A stretch of 55,442 nt of DNA from a virus: positions 1 through 55,442 of IMG/VR virus record IMGVR_UViG_3300027859_000018; one strand, given 5' to 3'. Positions 1-9,863 of the stretch are shown one piece after another. A program made the position numbers and the translations under genes. The stretch's first letter is position 1. The number at the start of each line of letters is the position of its first letter. Below the pieces are notes generated by a model. It did not search any database. It was not told where the DNA came from and saw nothing but the letters and a program-made list of their open reading frames with translations.

Positions 1-1
1 T

Positions 2-181
2 AATACAAGTACGTCAACAACAACAACATATAATACCAGTACAACAACTACAACAACATTTGCAACGACTACCGTGTATACTACAACGTTTAATACAGGC
101 TTTAATACATTAACAACTTGGTACAATCCATCAACTAGAGCTTCACAGCCAGGAGATTCTGTGGTACATCCAAGAAGTTAG
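2..181 (+). CDS. C-terminal end of a Thr-rich surface or tail protein (partial)
   Basis: The reading frame is open from the left edge to a TAG stop at 179-181, so only the last 59 residues are present. They are dominated by Thr, Asn, Ser and Tyr, with recurring short units such as YNTST and FNTG, and end in a Pro/Ser-containing tail. Such low-complexity beta-rich tails occur in phage fibres and appendages. The position just before the packaging and structural genes fits a virion surface protein, but no domain is recognisable in this fragment. Confidence 0.6.
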   Translation, partial: NTSTSTTTTYNTSTTTTTTFATTTVYTTTFNTGFNTLTTWYNPSTRASQPGDSVVHPRS

Positions 182-233
182 TATTATATAAAAGCATGTA
201 ATTAATATAATATGTCAAATTAAATCAAATTTT

Positions 234-1133
234 ATGGAAATGTTTAACAAAAAAGAGCTCGATAAGAGGATTGGGCACTTAAAAAAAGATAGAAAGCTAT
301 ATAACCTTGAAGATGTTGAAGGTTATGTGCTTAGAAAATGTAGCGAAGTAGGGCTAAAAGCTAGTTATGATGTATTAGCAGATGAAATGCCTTATTTCAA
401 AACAATGGCATATACAGAATATGCTGGATGTTTTTATTTACAACCATTAAACTTTTTAATGAGAAATACTCAGTTGAGCGATGCATGGCATGATACAAGT
501 AAACAAAAAATAAATGATTATGCTTCGTGGTTTGTAAAAAGAGTTGTAGATAATAAGTCTAATAAATATGAGGATAGGGACGAAAGTTCTATAAATACTT
601 ATAAACCTAAAGATTATTTGGTAGTTTTACCAGGTTCTAATAAAGTAAGAGAAAACGTATGTTTAAATAGATTAAAACATATTGCTCATTTACATGGTGA
701 TAATGTATATTTTAAACCTCACCCAATAACAACACATCAAATTATTGGTGAATTAAAAGATTTTTTTGGTGAACATAATGTATTACCAAGAGATATAAAT
801 ATGTATTATTATATGCAAAAAGCTAAAGGTGTATATACAACGCATATAAGTGAAAGTTGTATATATTCTATTGTTTTAGGTAAAGATACTTCACCTATAG
901 ACGTATGGAATAATATACAAAGAGGATCTTTTTATACTATAAATAATTATTTATTTTATCATCAAAAAAATGCAAAAGACTTTATAAACAAATCTTTTTC
1001 AAATTATAAATCAGGTATTATAAATCCTGAGCTTGATAAAAACTGGAAAGAAAAAGTTGACAAGTACTTTCAATATATAATGTGGAAAAGAGAACAATAT
1101 AAGGGTTGGTTTGTAGAACAACCACCAAAATAA
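234..1133 (+). CDS. Glycosyltransferase-like protein (GT-B / capsule-synthesis type)
   Basis: This is a 299-residue protein. The most telling feature is a KPHP motif at residues 161-164, followed about 50 residues later by a segment reading TTHISESCIYSIVLGK. This is the arrangement of KPHP and 'S-x-E-x-x-hydrophobic-GK' found in the C-terminal nucleotide-binding half of GT-B enzymes of the capsule polysaccharide, KDO-transferase and CDP-glycerol transferase type. A strand VVLPGS at about residues 130-135 would begin that domain. The start at 234 was chosen because no ATG lies further upstream in the clear part of the frame; an in-frame ATG at 240 is an alternative. A role in glycosylating virion or host surface polymers is inferred. 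The substrate cannot be told. Confidence 0.6.
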   Translation: MEMFNKKELDKRIGHLKKDRKLYNLEDVEGYVLRKCSEVGLKASYDVLADEMPYFKTMAYTEYAGCFYLQPLNFLMRNTQLSDAWHDTSKQKINDYASWFVKRVVDNKSNKYEDRDESSINTYKPKDYLVVLPGSNKVRENVCLNRLKHIAHLHGDNVYFKPHPITTHQIIGELKDFFGEHNVLPRDINMYYYMQKAKGVYTTHISESCIYSIVLGKDTSPIDVWNNIQRGSFYTINNYLFYHQKNAKDFINKSFSNYKSGIINPELDKNWKEKVDKYFQYIMWKREQYKGWFVEQPPK

Positions 1134-1151
1134 TAAATTAAATTAAATATC

Positions 1152-1421
1152 ATGGGAAAAACTTATAAAAAATCAGCACCTAAAGCTAAAGTAGCAACTG
1201 AATTAACTAAAGAAGAATTAGAAATTTTACAAACTATAATTCAAAAGTTAAACAATGGATCAGCACAAATAGGTAGCTTAGAAATACAAAAAGCCAGTTT
1301 ATTAAATAGCGTTAGATTAGTTCAACAAGATTTAGCTAATTTTCAAGACGGTATGAAAGAAAAGTATGGAAATGTAAAAATTAATATGCAAACTGGAAAA
1401 TTTGAATCAAATATAGAATAA
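1152..1421 (+). CDS. Small coiled-coil protein of unknown function
   Basis: An 89-residue protein with a basic N-terminus (many Lys in the first 15 residues), then a long heptad-like helical region (about residues 18-75) containing EELEILQTIIQKLN and QIGSLEIQKASLL. The short tail YGNVKINMQTG looks like a beta strand pair. The shape resembles a small prefoldin-like hairpin. I know similar short proteins in marine phage genomes only as hypotheticals. It is tightly packed between the glycosyltransferase and the next small gene. Confidence 0.7.
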   Translation: MGKTYKKSAPKAKVATELTKEELEILQTIIQKLNNGSAQIGSLEIQKASLLNSVRLVQQDLANFQDGMKEKYGNVKINMQTGKFESNIE

Positions 1422-1423
1422 TC

Positions 1424-1645
1424 ATGTCGTCTCTAGTAAGAAAAATAAGTATAGGAAGAGATTATAAAAATGATGCAATGCACTATGCTGTAGGCCAAGA
1501 AGTTTATGGAAATCATATAATACATAGTATTATAGAGTCTGAAGATAAATTTTCAATATTTATTAAAAAAAATAGTGAAGTATTACCTTGGAAAGATTTT
1601 AATAAAAATATGGCTATAGCTGTTGAATATAATTTAGAATATTAA
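1424..1645 (+). CDS. Hypothetical 73-residue protein
   Basis: No family recognised. The 73-residue sequence begins with a basic segment (SLVRKISIGRDYK) and continues as alternating short strands, so it is probably a small alpha/beta protein. It starts 2 bases after the previous stop, and its last base is the first base of the next start codon (TAATG), which indicates translational coupling inside the packaging-region operon. Confidence 0.65.
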   Translation: MSSLVRKISIGRDYKNDAMHYAVGQEVYGNHIIHSIIESEDKFSIFIKKNSEVLPWKDFNKNMAIAVEYNLEY

Positions 1646-2235
1646 TGCAAAGTATATATAATTTTATAATTAAACCTAAGAATAAAAGATATAATAATAC
1701 AAAAAAAATTGGTGATAAAGAATTATTAGTTAATTCTGAAATATCTGATCACAGATATATAAGCCGTAATGGTATAGTTTTATCTAAACCTATATTAGAG
1801 CATGGAGAAATACAAAAGGGAGATGAAGTTATTGTTCATCATAATGTATTTAGGAGATGGTATGATATTAGGGGCAATGAACAAAATAGTAAAAGCTATT
1901 ATAAAGATAATAAATATTTTATAACGCTAGATCAAATATTTTTATATAAAAGAAATAATAAATGGCATGCGCCAAAAGGTTATTGTTTTGTTAAACCTAT
2001 AAAATCTAATGATATATTATTAAATGAAAAAGAAATACCGTTAAGAGGTATTATAAAATATGTTGATAAACAACTTGATAATATTAATAAAGAAGATTTA
2101 GTAGGTTTTACACCTGATAGCGAATATGAATTTATTGTTGATGGTGAAAGATTATATAGAGTACCAACTAATTCAATATCTATTAAATATGAACGTCAAG
2201 GAAACGAAGAAGAATATAATCCAAGCTGGGCATGA
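1645..2235 (+). CDS. GroES-like (Cpn10-fold) protein next to terminase
   Basis: A 196-residue protein with two segments that look like Cpn10 barrel strands. The first is GIVLSKP followed by GEIQKGDEVIVHHNVFRRW at about residues 45-72; the 'G..KGDEV' turn is typical of GroES. The second is RGIIKY...DLVGFTPDSEYEFIVDGERLYRV near the C-terminus. It is about twice the length of bacterial GroES, so it may be a duplicated or elaborated barrel. A separate, more orthodox GroES lies at 53572-53829. The gene overlaps the following terminase-side gene. The co-chaperonin role is inferred from pattern only; it could instead be a structural protein with a similar barrel. Confidence 0.5.
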   Translation: MQSIYNFIIKPKNKRYNNTKKIGDKELLVNSEISDHRYISRNGIVLSKPILEHGEIQKGDEVIVHHNVFRRWYDIRGNEQNSKSYYKDNKYFITLDQIFLYKRNNKWHAPKGYCFVKPIKSNDILLNEKEIPLRGIIKYVDKQLDNINKEDLVGFTPDSEYEFIVDGERLYRVPTNSISIKYERQGNEEEYNPSWA

Positions 2236-2461
2236 TGCAGTTAAAGAACTTATCAAAGTTGCTAAAGAGCCTATAGTTGAAACTGAAGATGATATATCAG
2301 CAGATAGATTAAAAAATGCAGCGGCTACAAAAAAGCTAGCTATATTTGATGCTTTTGAAATATTAAATCGTATTGAAGAAGAAAAAGCATTATTAGAAAA
2401 TAAACCATTAGAACAAAAAGAAAATGTTTTTAAAGGTTTTGCTGAAAAAAGATCTAAATAA
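2189..2461 (+). CDS. Candidate small terminase subunit
   Basis: A 90-residue, mostly helical, acidic protein directly before the large terminase; its stop shares a base with the terminase start (TAATG). The frame stays open upstream to 2126, but that extension would lie inside the end of the previous gene and begins with an unlikely hydrophobic run. The ATG at 2189 gives a compact protein starting MNVKETKK. The helical middle (SADRLKNAAATKKLAIFDAF) could form an oligomeric DNA-binding ring. Assignment as TerS rests on position and size; no HTH signature is obvious. Confidence 0.5.
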   Translation: MNVKETKKNIIQAGHDAVKELIKVAKEPIVETEDDISADRLKNAAATKKLAIFDAFEILNRIEEEKALLENKPLEQKENVFKGFAEKRSK

Positions 2462-4671
2462 TGTATAAGCAAACTTTATATAAGGTTATAGAGCCTATAA
2501 AAATAAATACAATTAAAAGATTAAATAAATCTAAAAAGTGGGAATATGGATATAATAAAGAACACGATATTATCATTATATCAAAAACTGGTCAAATTGG
2601 CGAAATATATGAAATCCAAAATTTACGTATTGCTTTACCTAAACCCAAAAGCATATGTAAAAAGCATAATAAGTGGATTGCAAAAGAGTACCCAAAAGAA
2701 CTTCAAAAAGTAAAAACTATATTTGATTGGAAAGAGTTGCCACAAGATTTTAAAAATAAATGGCACGAATATATTGAAGATGAGTTTACTAAAAGAGAAC
2801 AAGGTTATTGGTTCTGCAATAAAGGTGTTGATACTTACATTACTGGTACTCACTACATGTACTTGCAGTGGACTAAAATTGACGTTGGCAAACCAGAGTT
2901 TAGGGAAGCAAACAGACTTTTCTTCATTTTCTGGGAAGCTTGCAAAGCTGACGATAGATCCTACGGAATGTGTTACCTCAAAAATAGGCGTTCTGGATTT
3001 TCATTTATGGCATCCAGCGAGGCAGTTAATTTGGCAACAATATCCTCTGACTCTAGGTACGGTATATTATCAAAGTCCGGTGCTGATGCTAAAAAGATGT
3101 TCACAGATAAAGTGGTACCCATATCGGTCAATTACCCCTTCTTTTTTAAACCAATACAAGACGGTATGGATCGTCCCAAAACCGAGTTGGCCTATCGTGT
3201 ACCAGCAAGTAAATTTACCAGACGTAAGATACTCGCGAACGAAAGGACCGAGGAGCTCGAAGGTTTGGACACCACAATCGACTGGAAAAATACCGGAGAT
3301 AACTCGTATGACGGGGAGAAATTATCCCTCCTTGTCCACGATGAAGCAGGAAAGTGGGAGAGGCCAGACAATATCCTCAACAACTGGAGGGTCACGAAAA
3401 CCACGTTAAGATTAGGGTCTAGAGTTATTGGTAAATGTATGATGGGTTCAACAAGTAACTCATTAGATAAAGGTGGCGAAAACTTTAAAAAACTATATGA
3501 TGATTCAGACGTTACAAAAAGAAACCGCAATGGACAGACTCGCTCGGGATTATATAGTTTGTTCATACCTATGGAATGGAACTACGAAGGATTCATTGAT
3601 TCTTATGGAATACCTGTATTCGACAGCCCGAAAGAAAAGACAGAAGATGTACATGGAACACTTATTGATGTCGGGGTCATTGCCCATTGGGAAAACGAAG
3701 TTGAAGGTTTAAAGGGAGACGCTGACGCTTTAAATGAATTTTATAGACAGTTCCCGCGTACTGAAGAACATGCTTTCAGAGACGAAACTAAAAATAGTAT
3801 ATTTAATCTAGCTAAAATATATGAACAAGTTGATTTTAATGAAGAAATAAAATTAACTTCAAATTATAGCACAGGTGATTTTCAATGGGAAAATGGTATT
3901 AAAGATACAAAAGTAAAATTTGTACCAAACCCCAAAGGAAGATTTAATATAAGCTGGGTACCTTCTGTAGAATTACAAAATAAATATATAACAAAAAATG
4001 GTATTAAACATCCAGGTAATGAACATATTGGAGCTTTTGGCTGTGATAGTTATGATATATCCGGAACTACAGATGGACAAGGGTCTAAAGGGGCTTTACA
4101 CGGTCTTACAAAATTTAGCATGGAAGATGCGCCGGCTAATAAGTTTTTTTTAGAATATATAGCTAGGCCTCAAACAGCTGAAATATTTTTTGAAGATATA
4201 TTAATGGCATTACATTTTTATGGTATGCCAATACTTGCAGAAAATAATAAACCAAGATTATTATATTATTTAAAAAGAAGAGGGTATAGAAAATACTCTA
4301 TGAATAGACCAGATAAAATCTGGAATAAATTATCTATAGCAGAAAAAGAAATAGGTGGAATACCTAATTCAAGCGAAGATATAAAACAAGCTCATGCAGC
4401 TGCAATTGAAAGTTATATAAATACATACGTGGGACAATTACCGTCAGGAGATTATGGAGACATGTATTTTAATAATACTTTAAATGATTGGGCAAAGTTT
4501 GACATAAATAAAAGAACTAAATTTGATGCAGCAATTAGTTCTGGTTTAGCTATAATGGCGTGTAACAGACATTTATATGCGCCAAGAATTAAAAAAGAAT
4601 ATAACAGTACAGTTAATTTTAGTTTTGCTAAATATAACAACAAAGGAAACATTTCAAAAATAATACAATAA
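2461..4671 (+). CDS. terL: Terminase large subunit
   Basis: A 736-residue packaging motor. The ATPase half has a non-canonical Walker A region (YLKNRRSGFSFMASSEA, about residues 171-187), a Walker B ending in HDEAGKWE (Asp294, Glu295), and a coupling-motif-like stretch GKCMMGSTSN about 40 residues later. The C-terminal RNase-H-like nuclease half begins with a strand ending GCDSYD (Asp529 as the likely first metal ligand). The protein would cut concatemeric DNA and drive it through the portal encoded immediately downstream; the TAA is followed directly by the portal ATG. Codon use between about 2860 and 3780 is visibly richer in G+C and in codons such as AGG, CTC and TCC than the flanking parts of the same gene. 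Confidence 0.93.
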   Translation: MYKQTLYKVIEPIKINTIKRLNKSKKWEYGYNKEHDIIIISKTGQIGEIYEIQNLRIALPKPKSICKKHNKWIAKEYPKELQKVKTIFDWKELPQDFKNKWHEYIEDEFTKREQGYWFCNKGVDTYITGTHYMYLQWTKIDVGKPEFREANRLFFIFWEACKADDRSYGMCYLKNRRSGFSFMASSEAVNLATISSDSRYGILSKSGADAKKMFTDKVVPISVNYPFFFKPIQDGMDRPKTELAYRVPASKFTRRKILANERTEELEGLDTTIDWKNTGDNSYDGEKLSLLVHDEAGKWERPDNILNNWRVTKTTLRLGSRVIGKCMMGSTSNSLDKGGENFKKLYDDSDVTKRNRNGQTRSGLYSLFIPMEWNYEGFIDSYGIPVFDSPKEKTEDVHGTLIDVGVIAHWENEVEGLKGDADALNEFYRQFPRTEEHAFRDETKNSIFNLAKIYEQVDFNEEIKLTSNYSTGDFQWENGIKDTKVKFVPNPKGRFNISWVPSVELQNKYITKNGIKHPGNEHIGAFGCDSYDISGTTDGQGSKGALHGLTKFSMEDAPANKFFLEYIARPQTAEIFFEDILMALHFYGMPILAENNKPRLLYYLKRRGYRKYSMNRPDKIWNKLSIAEKEIGGIPNSSEDIKQAHAAAIESYINTYVGQLPSGDYGDMYFNNTLNDWAKFDINKRTKFDAAISSGLAIMACNRHLYAPRIKKEYNSTVNFSFAKYNNKGNISKIIQ

Positions 4672-7092
4672 ATGAAAGTAGCAACTAAAGGTATTTTTCC
4701 AAGTCAGGCAGTGCCAGACATTGAGAAAGCAGATCCTAAGTATGGATTACAAGTTGGTAAAGCTATAGAGGACGAATGGTTTAAAAAAGACTCAGGAAGT
4801 ACCCGTTACTTTGCAAACAGAGACCAATTCCATAGATTAAAACTATATGCAAGAGGCGAACAAAGTGTTCAAAAATATAAAAATGAATTATCAATTAATG
4901 GTGATTTATCATATCTTAATTTAGATTGGAAGCCTGTACCTATTATACCTAAGTTTGTAGATATAGTTGTTAATGGTATTGCAGAAAGAGCTTATGATTT
5001 AAAAGCATATTCTATAGATAAAACAGCTAATGAAAAAAGAACCAAGTATATGGAGGATATACTAAGGGATATGCGTACAAAAGAATTTAATGAACAAGCT
5101 AAACAATTATTAGGCGTAGATACTAGAGTTACAAAAATTGAAACTAAAGATCTTCCTGAAAATAATGACGAGCTAGCTTTGCATATGCAATTAAACTATA
5201 AACAGGCTGTTGAAATAGCTGAAGAAGAGGCTATAAGTAATGTATTTGATGTAAATAATTATGATTTATTAAAGAAAAGATTAGATTATGATATTGTAAC
5301 GTTAGGTATGGCTTGTGTTAAAAATAGTTTTAATACAGCAGAAGGAATAAAATTAGATTATGTTGATCCTTCTGATTTAGTATATTCATATACAGAGTCA
5401 CCATATTTTGATGATATATATTATGTAGGTGAAGTAAGAAAAGTTAGTATAACTCAATTAAAAAAAGAGTTTCCTCAGTTAACAAAAGAGGATATAAAAA
5501 AGCTGGAGGATTACGGCACTAATCATAAAATGTATAATAGAGCTTATGTTAATTCAGATTCTAATGATAAAAGCATGGTTCATATATTATATTTTGAATA
5601 TAAAACTTTTGAAAATCAGGTTTATAAAGTAAAACGAACTGCATCAGGAGCTGAAAAATCTATAGAAAAAACGGATGAGTTCAATCCGCCTAAAGATTCT
5701 AGAGCTAGATTTGAAAAAGTACAAAGATCTATAGAGTGTTTATATTGTGGTGTTAAAATAGTTGGACAAGATAAAATTTTAAAATGGAGTAAAGCTGTTA
5801 ATATGACTCGACCTAAGTCTGATATTACTAAGGTTAAAATGAGTTATAATATAGTAGCACCAAGAATATATAAAGGTAAGCCAGAATCTTTAGTTAGCAG
5901 AATGACATCATTCGCAGACATGATTCAAATAACGCATTTAAAATTACAGCAAGTTCTTTCAAGAATGGTACCAGACGGCGTATTCTTAGATGCGGACGGC
6001 ATTGCGGAAGTAGATTTAGGTAATGGAACAAATTATAATCCACAAGAGGCATTAAATATGTACTTCCAAACCGGTAGTGTTATTGGTAGATCAATGACAC
6101 AAGACGGTGATTTTAATAACGCTAAAGTGCCTATACAAGAATTAAGAGCGGGTAGTGGCAGCGGTAAACTATCAAGCTTAATACAGTCTTATAATTATTA
6201 TTTACAAATGATGAGAGATGTTACTGGGCTTAATGAAGCAAGAGATGGTAGTATGCCTGATGGGCAAGCTTTAGTAGGTTTACAAAAACTTGCAGCTGCA
6301 AATAGCAACACCGCAACAAGACATATATTGCAAGCTGGTTTATATTTAACTTTAAAAACAGCTGAATGTATATCACTAAGAATATCTGATGTTTTAGAAT
6401 ATTCTAATACATCAAATGCTTTATTTGAAACTTTAGGTAAATTTAACGCAGGTACCTTAAAAGAATTACATTCTTTACATTTACATGACTTTGGTATATT
6501 TTTAGAATTAGCACCTGACGATACTGAAAAACAATTATTAGAAAATAATATACAAATGGCATTGCAACAAAAGCAAATTGAGCTAGACGATGCTATCGAT
6601 ATTAGAGAAATTAAAAATTTAAAATTAGCAAATCAATTGTTAAAGCTAAGAAGAAAGAAAAAGTTTCAGCAAGATAGACAAATTCAATTACAAAATATTC
6701 AAGCAAATTCTCAGTCTAATGCACAAGCTGCACAAGTAGCTGCACAAGCTGAAATGCAAAAACAACAAGGATTAGCACAAACTAAAGTACAAATTGCTGA
6801 AGCGCAAAACCAATTTGATATAGCAAAAATGGAAAGAGAAGCTGCAATTAAGAAAGAATTAATGGAACATGAATTTATGTTAAATATGCGACTTAAAGAA
6901 GTTGAATCAAATGTAATTAATAATAAAGAAAAGTATAAAGAAGATCGTAAAGATAAAAGAACAAAAATACAAGCTACTCAACAAAGTGAGTTGATTGACC
7001 AGAGAAAATCTGGTAAACCACCAAAAAACTTTGAATCTGCAGGATTTGATAACTTAGGTGGATTTGGTTTAGAACAATTTGAACCAAGATAA
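4672..7092 (+). CDS. Portal protein
   Basis: An 806-residue protein following terL with no gap. Order, length and composition fit a podovirus portal. The N-terminal region contains SYLNLDWKPVPIIPKFVDIVV. The central part is mixed alpha/beta. The region around residues 480-560 includes a stem-like helix segment and DVTGLNEARDGSMPDGQALVGLQKLA, a stretch characteristic of these portals. From about residue 660 the protein becomes a long Gln/Ala/Lys-rich coiled coil (repeated Q-A-Q and EAQ units), probably the barrel or crown extension. It would form the dodecameric vertex for packaging, connector attachment and ejection. Confidence 0.88.
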   Translation: MKVATKGIFPSQAVPDIEKADPKYGLQVGKAIEDEWFKKDSGSTRYFANRDQFHRLKLYARGEQSVQKYKNELSINGDLSYLNLDWKPVPIIPKFVDIVVNGIAERAYDLKAYSIDKTANEKRTKYMEDILRDMRTKEFNEQAKQLLGVDTRVTKIETKDLPENNDELALHMQLNYKQAVEIAEEEAISNVFDVNNYDLLKKRLDYDIVTLGMACVKNSFNTAEGIKLDYVDPSDLVYSYTESPYFDDIYYVGEVRKVSITQLKKEFPQLTKEDIKKLEDYGTNHKMYNRAYVNSDSNDKSMVHILYFEYKTFENQVYKVKRTASGAEKSIEKTDEFNPPKDSRARFEKVQRSIECLYCGVKIVGQDKILKWSKAVNMTRPKSDITKVKMSYNIVAPRIYKGKPESLVSRMTSFADMIQITHLKLQQVLSRMVPDGVFLDADGIAEVDLGNGTNYNPQEALNMYFQTGSVIGRSMTQDGDFNNAKVPIQELRAGSGSGKLSSLIQSYNYYLQMMRDVTGLNEARDGSMPDGQALVGLQKLAAANSNTATRHILQAGLYLTLKTAECISLRISDVLEYSNTSNALFETLGKFNAGTLKELHSLHLHDFGIFLELAPDDTEKQLLENNIQMALQQKQIELDDAIDIREIKNLKLANQLLKLRRKKKFQQDRQIQLQNIQANSQSNAQAAQVAAQAEMQKQQGLAQTKVQIAEAQNQFDIAKMEREAAIKKELMEHEFMLNMRLKEVESNVINNKEKYKEDRKDKRTKIQATQQSELIDQRKSGKPPKNFESAGFDNLGGFGLEQFEPR

Positions 7093-7122
7093 CATTTTTT
7101 AACAATTATATAATATTATATT

Positions 7123-8379
7123 ATGGCAGAAGAATTAAAAGCACAAGCTGTAGAAGCGGAAGAACCGAAGTCTGTAGCTGAGCAAGAAAAAGAGGTATTA
7201 CAAAACGCCGGTGTAACCGTTGAAGAAGACGGTATGTACAAAGTAAATGTAGACGAAGTTAACAAATCAAAACAAGAACAAGATGCCGTTCAAGAACAAG
7301 AAACAGAGGATGGCGTGCTACGCGGAAGCAGCGAGAATGAAGAAACTGGGGAAGAAGCCGAAGTGGAACTGCAAGGAGTACGCGAAGAAGAAAAAATAGA
7401 AGAATTACCGATAATAGAAGAAATAACCGATGAAACCAATGAAACAAATACAACTGACGAGGCAGGAGTGGATGGAGGCCCTGAAGCTACCGACACCGCA
7501 TCGGAACAAGAAGAAGTATTATCGGAAGAAGAAACACAGGAATCTAAATTAGATTTACCAGAAAACGTAGAAGATCTGGTAAAATTTATGAATGAAACTG
7601 GTGGGACATTAGAAGATTATGTAAGATTAAATGCAGATTATTCTGATGTTGATGATAATACACTACTTATAGAGTATTATAAGCAAACAAAACCTCATCT
7701 ATCTTATGATGAAATACAATTTTTATTAGAAGATAAATTTTCAATTGATGAAGATTTAGACGATGAGAGAACACAAAAAAGAAAAAATTTAGCTCTGAAA
7801 GAAGAGGTTGCAGGTGCAAAAAGCTTTTTGGAAAACCTGAAAAAGGATTATTATAAAGAAGTCAAGTTGGGTTCTAATTTACTTCCTGATCAGCAAAAAG
7901 CAATTGAATTTTTCAACCGCTACAATGATGAGCAAAAATCGGCAGAACAATTACTGGCTAAGCAAACATCACATTTTACTAAAGAAACAAATAACGTTTT
8001 TAACAAAGATTTTAAAGGTTTTAATTTCAATGTTGACGATAAAAAATATCGTTTCAATATAAAAGATGTAAATAAAGAAAAAGAATCGCAAACTTTATCA
8101 AATGTTTTTGATAAATACGTTGATAAGAATAATCTTCTTAAAAACTCAGGTGATTTTCATAAAGCTTTATTTGCGGCTAAAAATCCTGACGCAATAGCTA
8201 ACCACTTTTACCAACAAGGTAAATCTGACGCAATCAAACAATTATCTAAAGAGGCTAAGAACATTAATATGGATCCTAGAAAAACTGCAGATGGTTATGT
8301 TGAAAGCGGTGGTTTAAAAGTTAGAGCAATAACAGGAGATAGTAATTCTAAGCTAAAACTAAAACTTAAAAATTACTAA
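7123..8379 (+). CDS. Probable capsid scaffolding protein
   Basis: A 418-residue acidic protein between portal and major capsid genes, the standard scaffold position. Residues 1-150 are extremely Glu-rich and low in complexity. The rest is helical with charged heptads, and the C-terminus turns basic (KLKLKLKNY), which fits the usual C-terminal capsid-binding helix of scaffolds. No protease domain is visible. The N-terminal coding stretch (about 7200-7540) uses more G+C-rich codons than the remainder. A role as an internal virion protein is a less likely alternative. Confidence 0.7.
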   Translation: MAEELKAQAVEAEEPKSVAEQEKEVLQNAGVTVEEDGMYKVNVDEVNKSKQEQDAVQEQETEDGVLRGSSENEETGEEAEVELQGVREEEKIEELPIIEEITDETNETNTTDEAGVDGGPEATDTASEQEEVLSEEETQESKLDLPENVEDLVKFMNETGGTLEDYVRLNADYSDVDDNTLLIEYYKQTKPHLSYDEIQFLLEDKFSIDEDLDDERTQKRKNLALKEEVAGAKSFLENLKKDYYKEVKLGSNLLPDQQKAIEFFNRYNDEQKSAEQLLAKQTSHFTKETNNVFNKDFKGFNFNVDDKKYRFNIKDVNKEKESQTLSNVFDKYVDKNNLLKNSGDFHKALFAAKNPDAIANHFYQQGKSDAIKQLSKEAKNINMDPRKTADGYVESGGLKVRAITGDSNSKLKLKLKNY

Positions 8380-8398
8380 ACTTTAAAATTTAAAAATT

Positions 8399-9850
8399 AT
8401 GGCAAACGCAACTTTTAGTTCGTTACCTACTGATATTACTCCTAATGCGAGTAAAGCAGTATTAGCGGACAATTATTTGAACTTCCATGGTTCAGGTGGT
8501 GCAAACTGGTCACAGCAGTATTTACCTGAATTATATGCTCAAGAAGTTGAAAGATACGGAAACCGTTCAGTTTCTTCTTTCTTGAGAATGGTAGGTGCAG
8601 AAATGCCTATGGCTTCTGATCAAGTTATTTGGTCTGAGCAAGGTAGATTGCATTTAGCATACGAAAACGCAGAAGTAGTTAATGATGGTACTATTACTGT
8701 ATCAGCGGGACACGCTGTTAGAGTAGGACAAACAATTGTACTATCTGACTTACAAACTTCACCAACTATTATTAAATGTTATGTATCAGAAGTAGGTTCT
8801 TCTACTACATTAAAAGTATTACCTTATGTAGGTGGTGCTTCAGTTGGTGCAGTTTCAGGATTTGACACAAAAGATGATAACTCGGCTAACAAGTGTTCAT
8901 TCTTTGTTTATGGTTCTGAATTTATTAAAGGATCAGGCCCTATGGCAGGATCAGTTACTCCAAACTTTTCAGTATTATCTAACAAACCAATTATCTTAAA
9001 AGACAGATTTGAAATCTCTGGTTCTGACACAGCTCAGATCGGATGGGTTGAAGTATCTGGTGAAACAGGTGTTGGCGGTTACTTATGGTACTTAAAAGCT
9101 GAAGGTGACACGAGAATGAGATTTGAAGATTATTTAGAAATGTCTATGATTGAAGCTGTTAAAGGAGACTCTAACAACGCTATTGATGAAGCTGCGGCTT
9201 ATGTCAGTGTAACAGGTCATGGTATTGCTAATGGCGACGCTATTGGATCTGAAGGTCTTTTCTCAGCTATTGAATCAAGAGGTATCGTAGCAGCTGACGC
9301 ATTTGACGCAGCAGGCGACGTTATTTCTGACTTTGACTTAATTCTAAAAAATCTAGATAAGCAAGGTGCTATTGAAGAAAATATGTTATTCTTAAATAGA
9401 GATGCTAATCTAATTTTAGATGATGGTCTTGCAAATGTATCTGCTGGTTCAGCTGGTGGTACTGCATTTGGAGTATTTGAAAATTCTGAAGACATGGCGT
9501 TAAACCTTGGATTTAGAGGATTCAGAAGAGGATCTTATGATTTCTATAAGACTGACTGGAAATATATGAACAACCCATCAGCTAGAGGATTATTCAGTGA
9601 TATTAAAGGGGTATTAGTACCTGCTGGAACATCATCTGTATACGATCAGCAATTAGGGCAAAACATTAGAAGACCTTTCTTACACGTAAGATATAGAGCT
9701 TCTCAGGCAGACGATAGAAGAATGAAATCTTGGATTACTGGCTCAGTCGGTGGGGCAACAGCATCAGGAGATGACGTAATGCAAATTAATTACTTATCAG
9801 AAAGATGTTTAGTTGTACAAGCGGCTAACAACTTTGTATTATTTAAATAA
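8399..9850 (+). CDS. Major capsid protein
   Basis: A 483-residue protein just after the scaffold. The N-terminal arm is followed by SQQYLPELYAQEVERYGNRSV and a strand/turn pattern typical of HK97-fold capsid proteins. The Gly/Ser/Val-rich stretch around residues 95-160 could be an insertion domain. The C-terminal part contains HVRYRASQADDRRMKSW and ends in strands LVVQAANNFVLFK. Codon use is less A+T biased (GGT, AAC and GCT frequent), as expected for the most highly expressed virion gene. A strong hairpin follows the stop. Confidence 0.88.
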   Translation: MANATFSSLPTDITPNASKAVLADNYLNFHGSGGANWSQQYLPELYAQEVERYGNRSVSSFLRMVGAEMPMASDQVIWSEQGRLHLAYENAEVVNDGTITVSAGHAVRVGQTIVLSDLQTSPTIIKCYVSEVGSSTTLKVLPYVGGASVGAVSGFDTKDDNSANKCSFFVYGSEFIKGSGPMAGSVTPNFSVLSNKPIILKDRFEISGSDTAQIGWVEVSGETGVGGYLWYLKAEGDTRMRFEDYLEMSMIEAVKGDSNNAIDEAAAYVSVTGHGIANGDAIGSEGLFSAIESRGIVAADAFDAAGDVISDFDLILKNLDKQGAIEENMLFLNRDANLILDDGLANVSAGSAGGTAFGVFENSEDMALNLGFRGFRRGSYDFYKTDWKYMNNPSARGLFSDIKGVLVPAGTSSVYDQQLGQNIRRPFLHVRYRASQADDRRMKSWITGSVGGATASGDDVMQINYLSERCLVVQAANNFVLFK

Positions 9851-9863
9851 TAGTACATAATAT

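Noticed and set aside
2723-3409. 228-residue second plus-strand frame inside terL, a possible dual-coding region.
   Set aside because: The stretch coincides with the G+C-rich codon patch, which lowers stop frequency; the product has no domain and terL itself is continuous.
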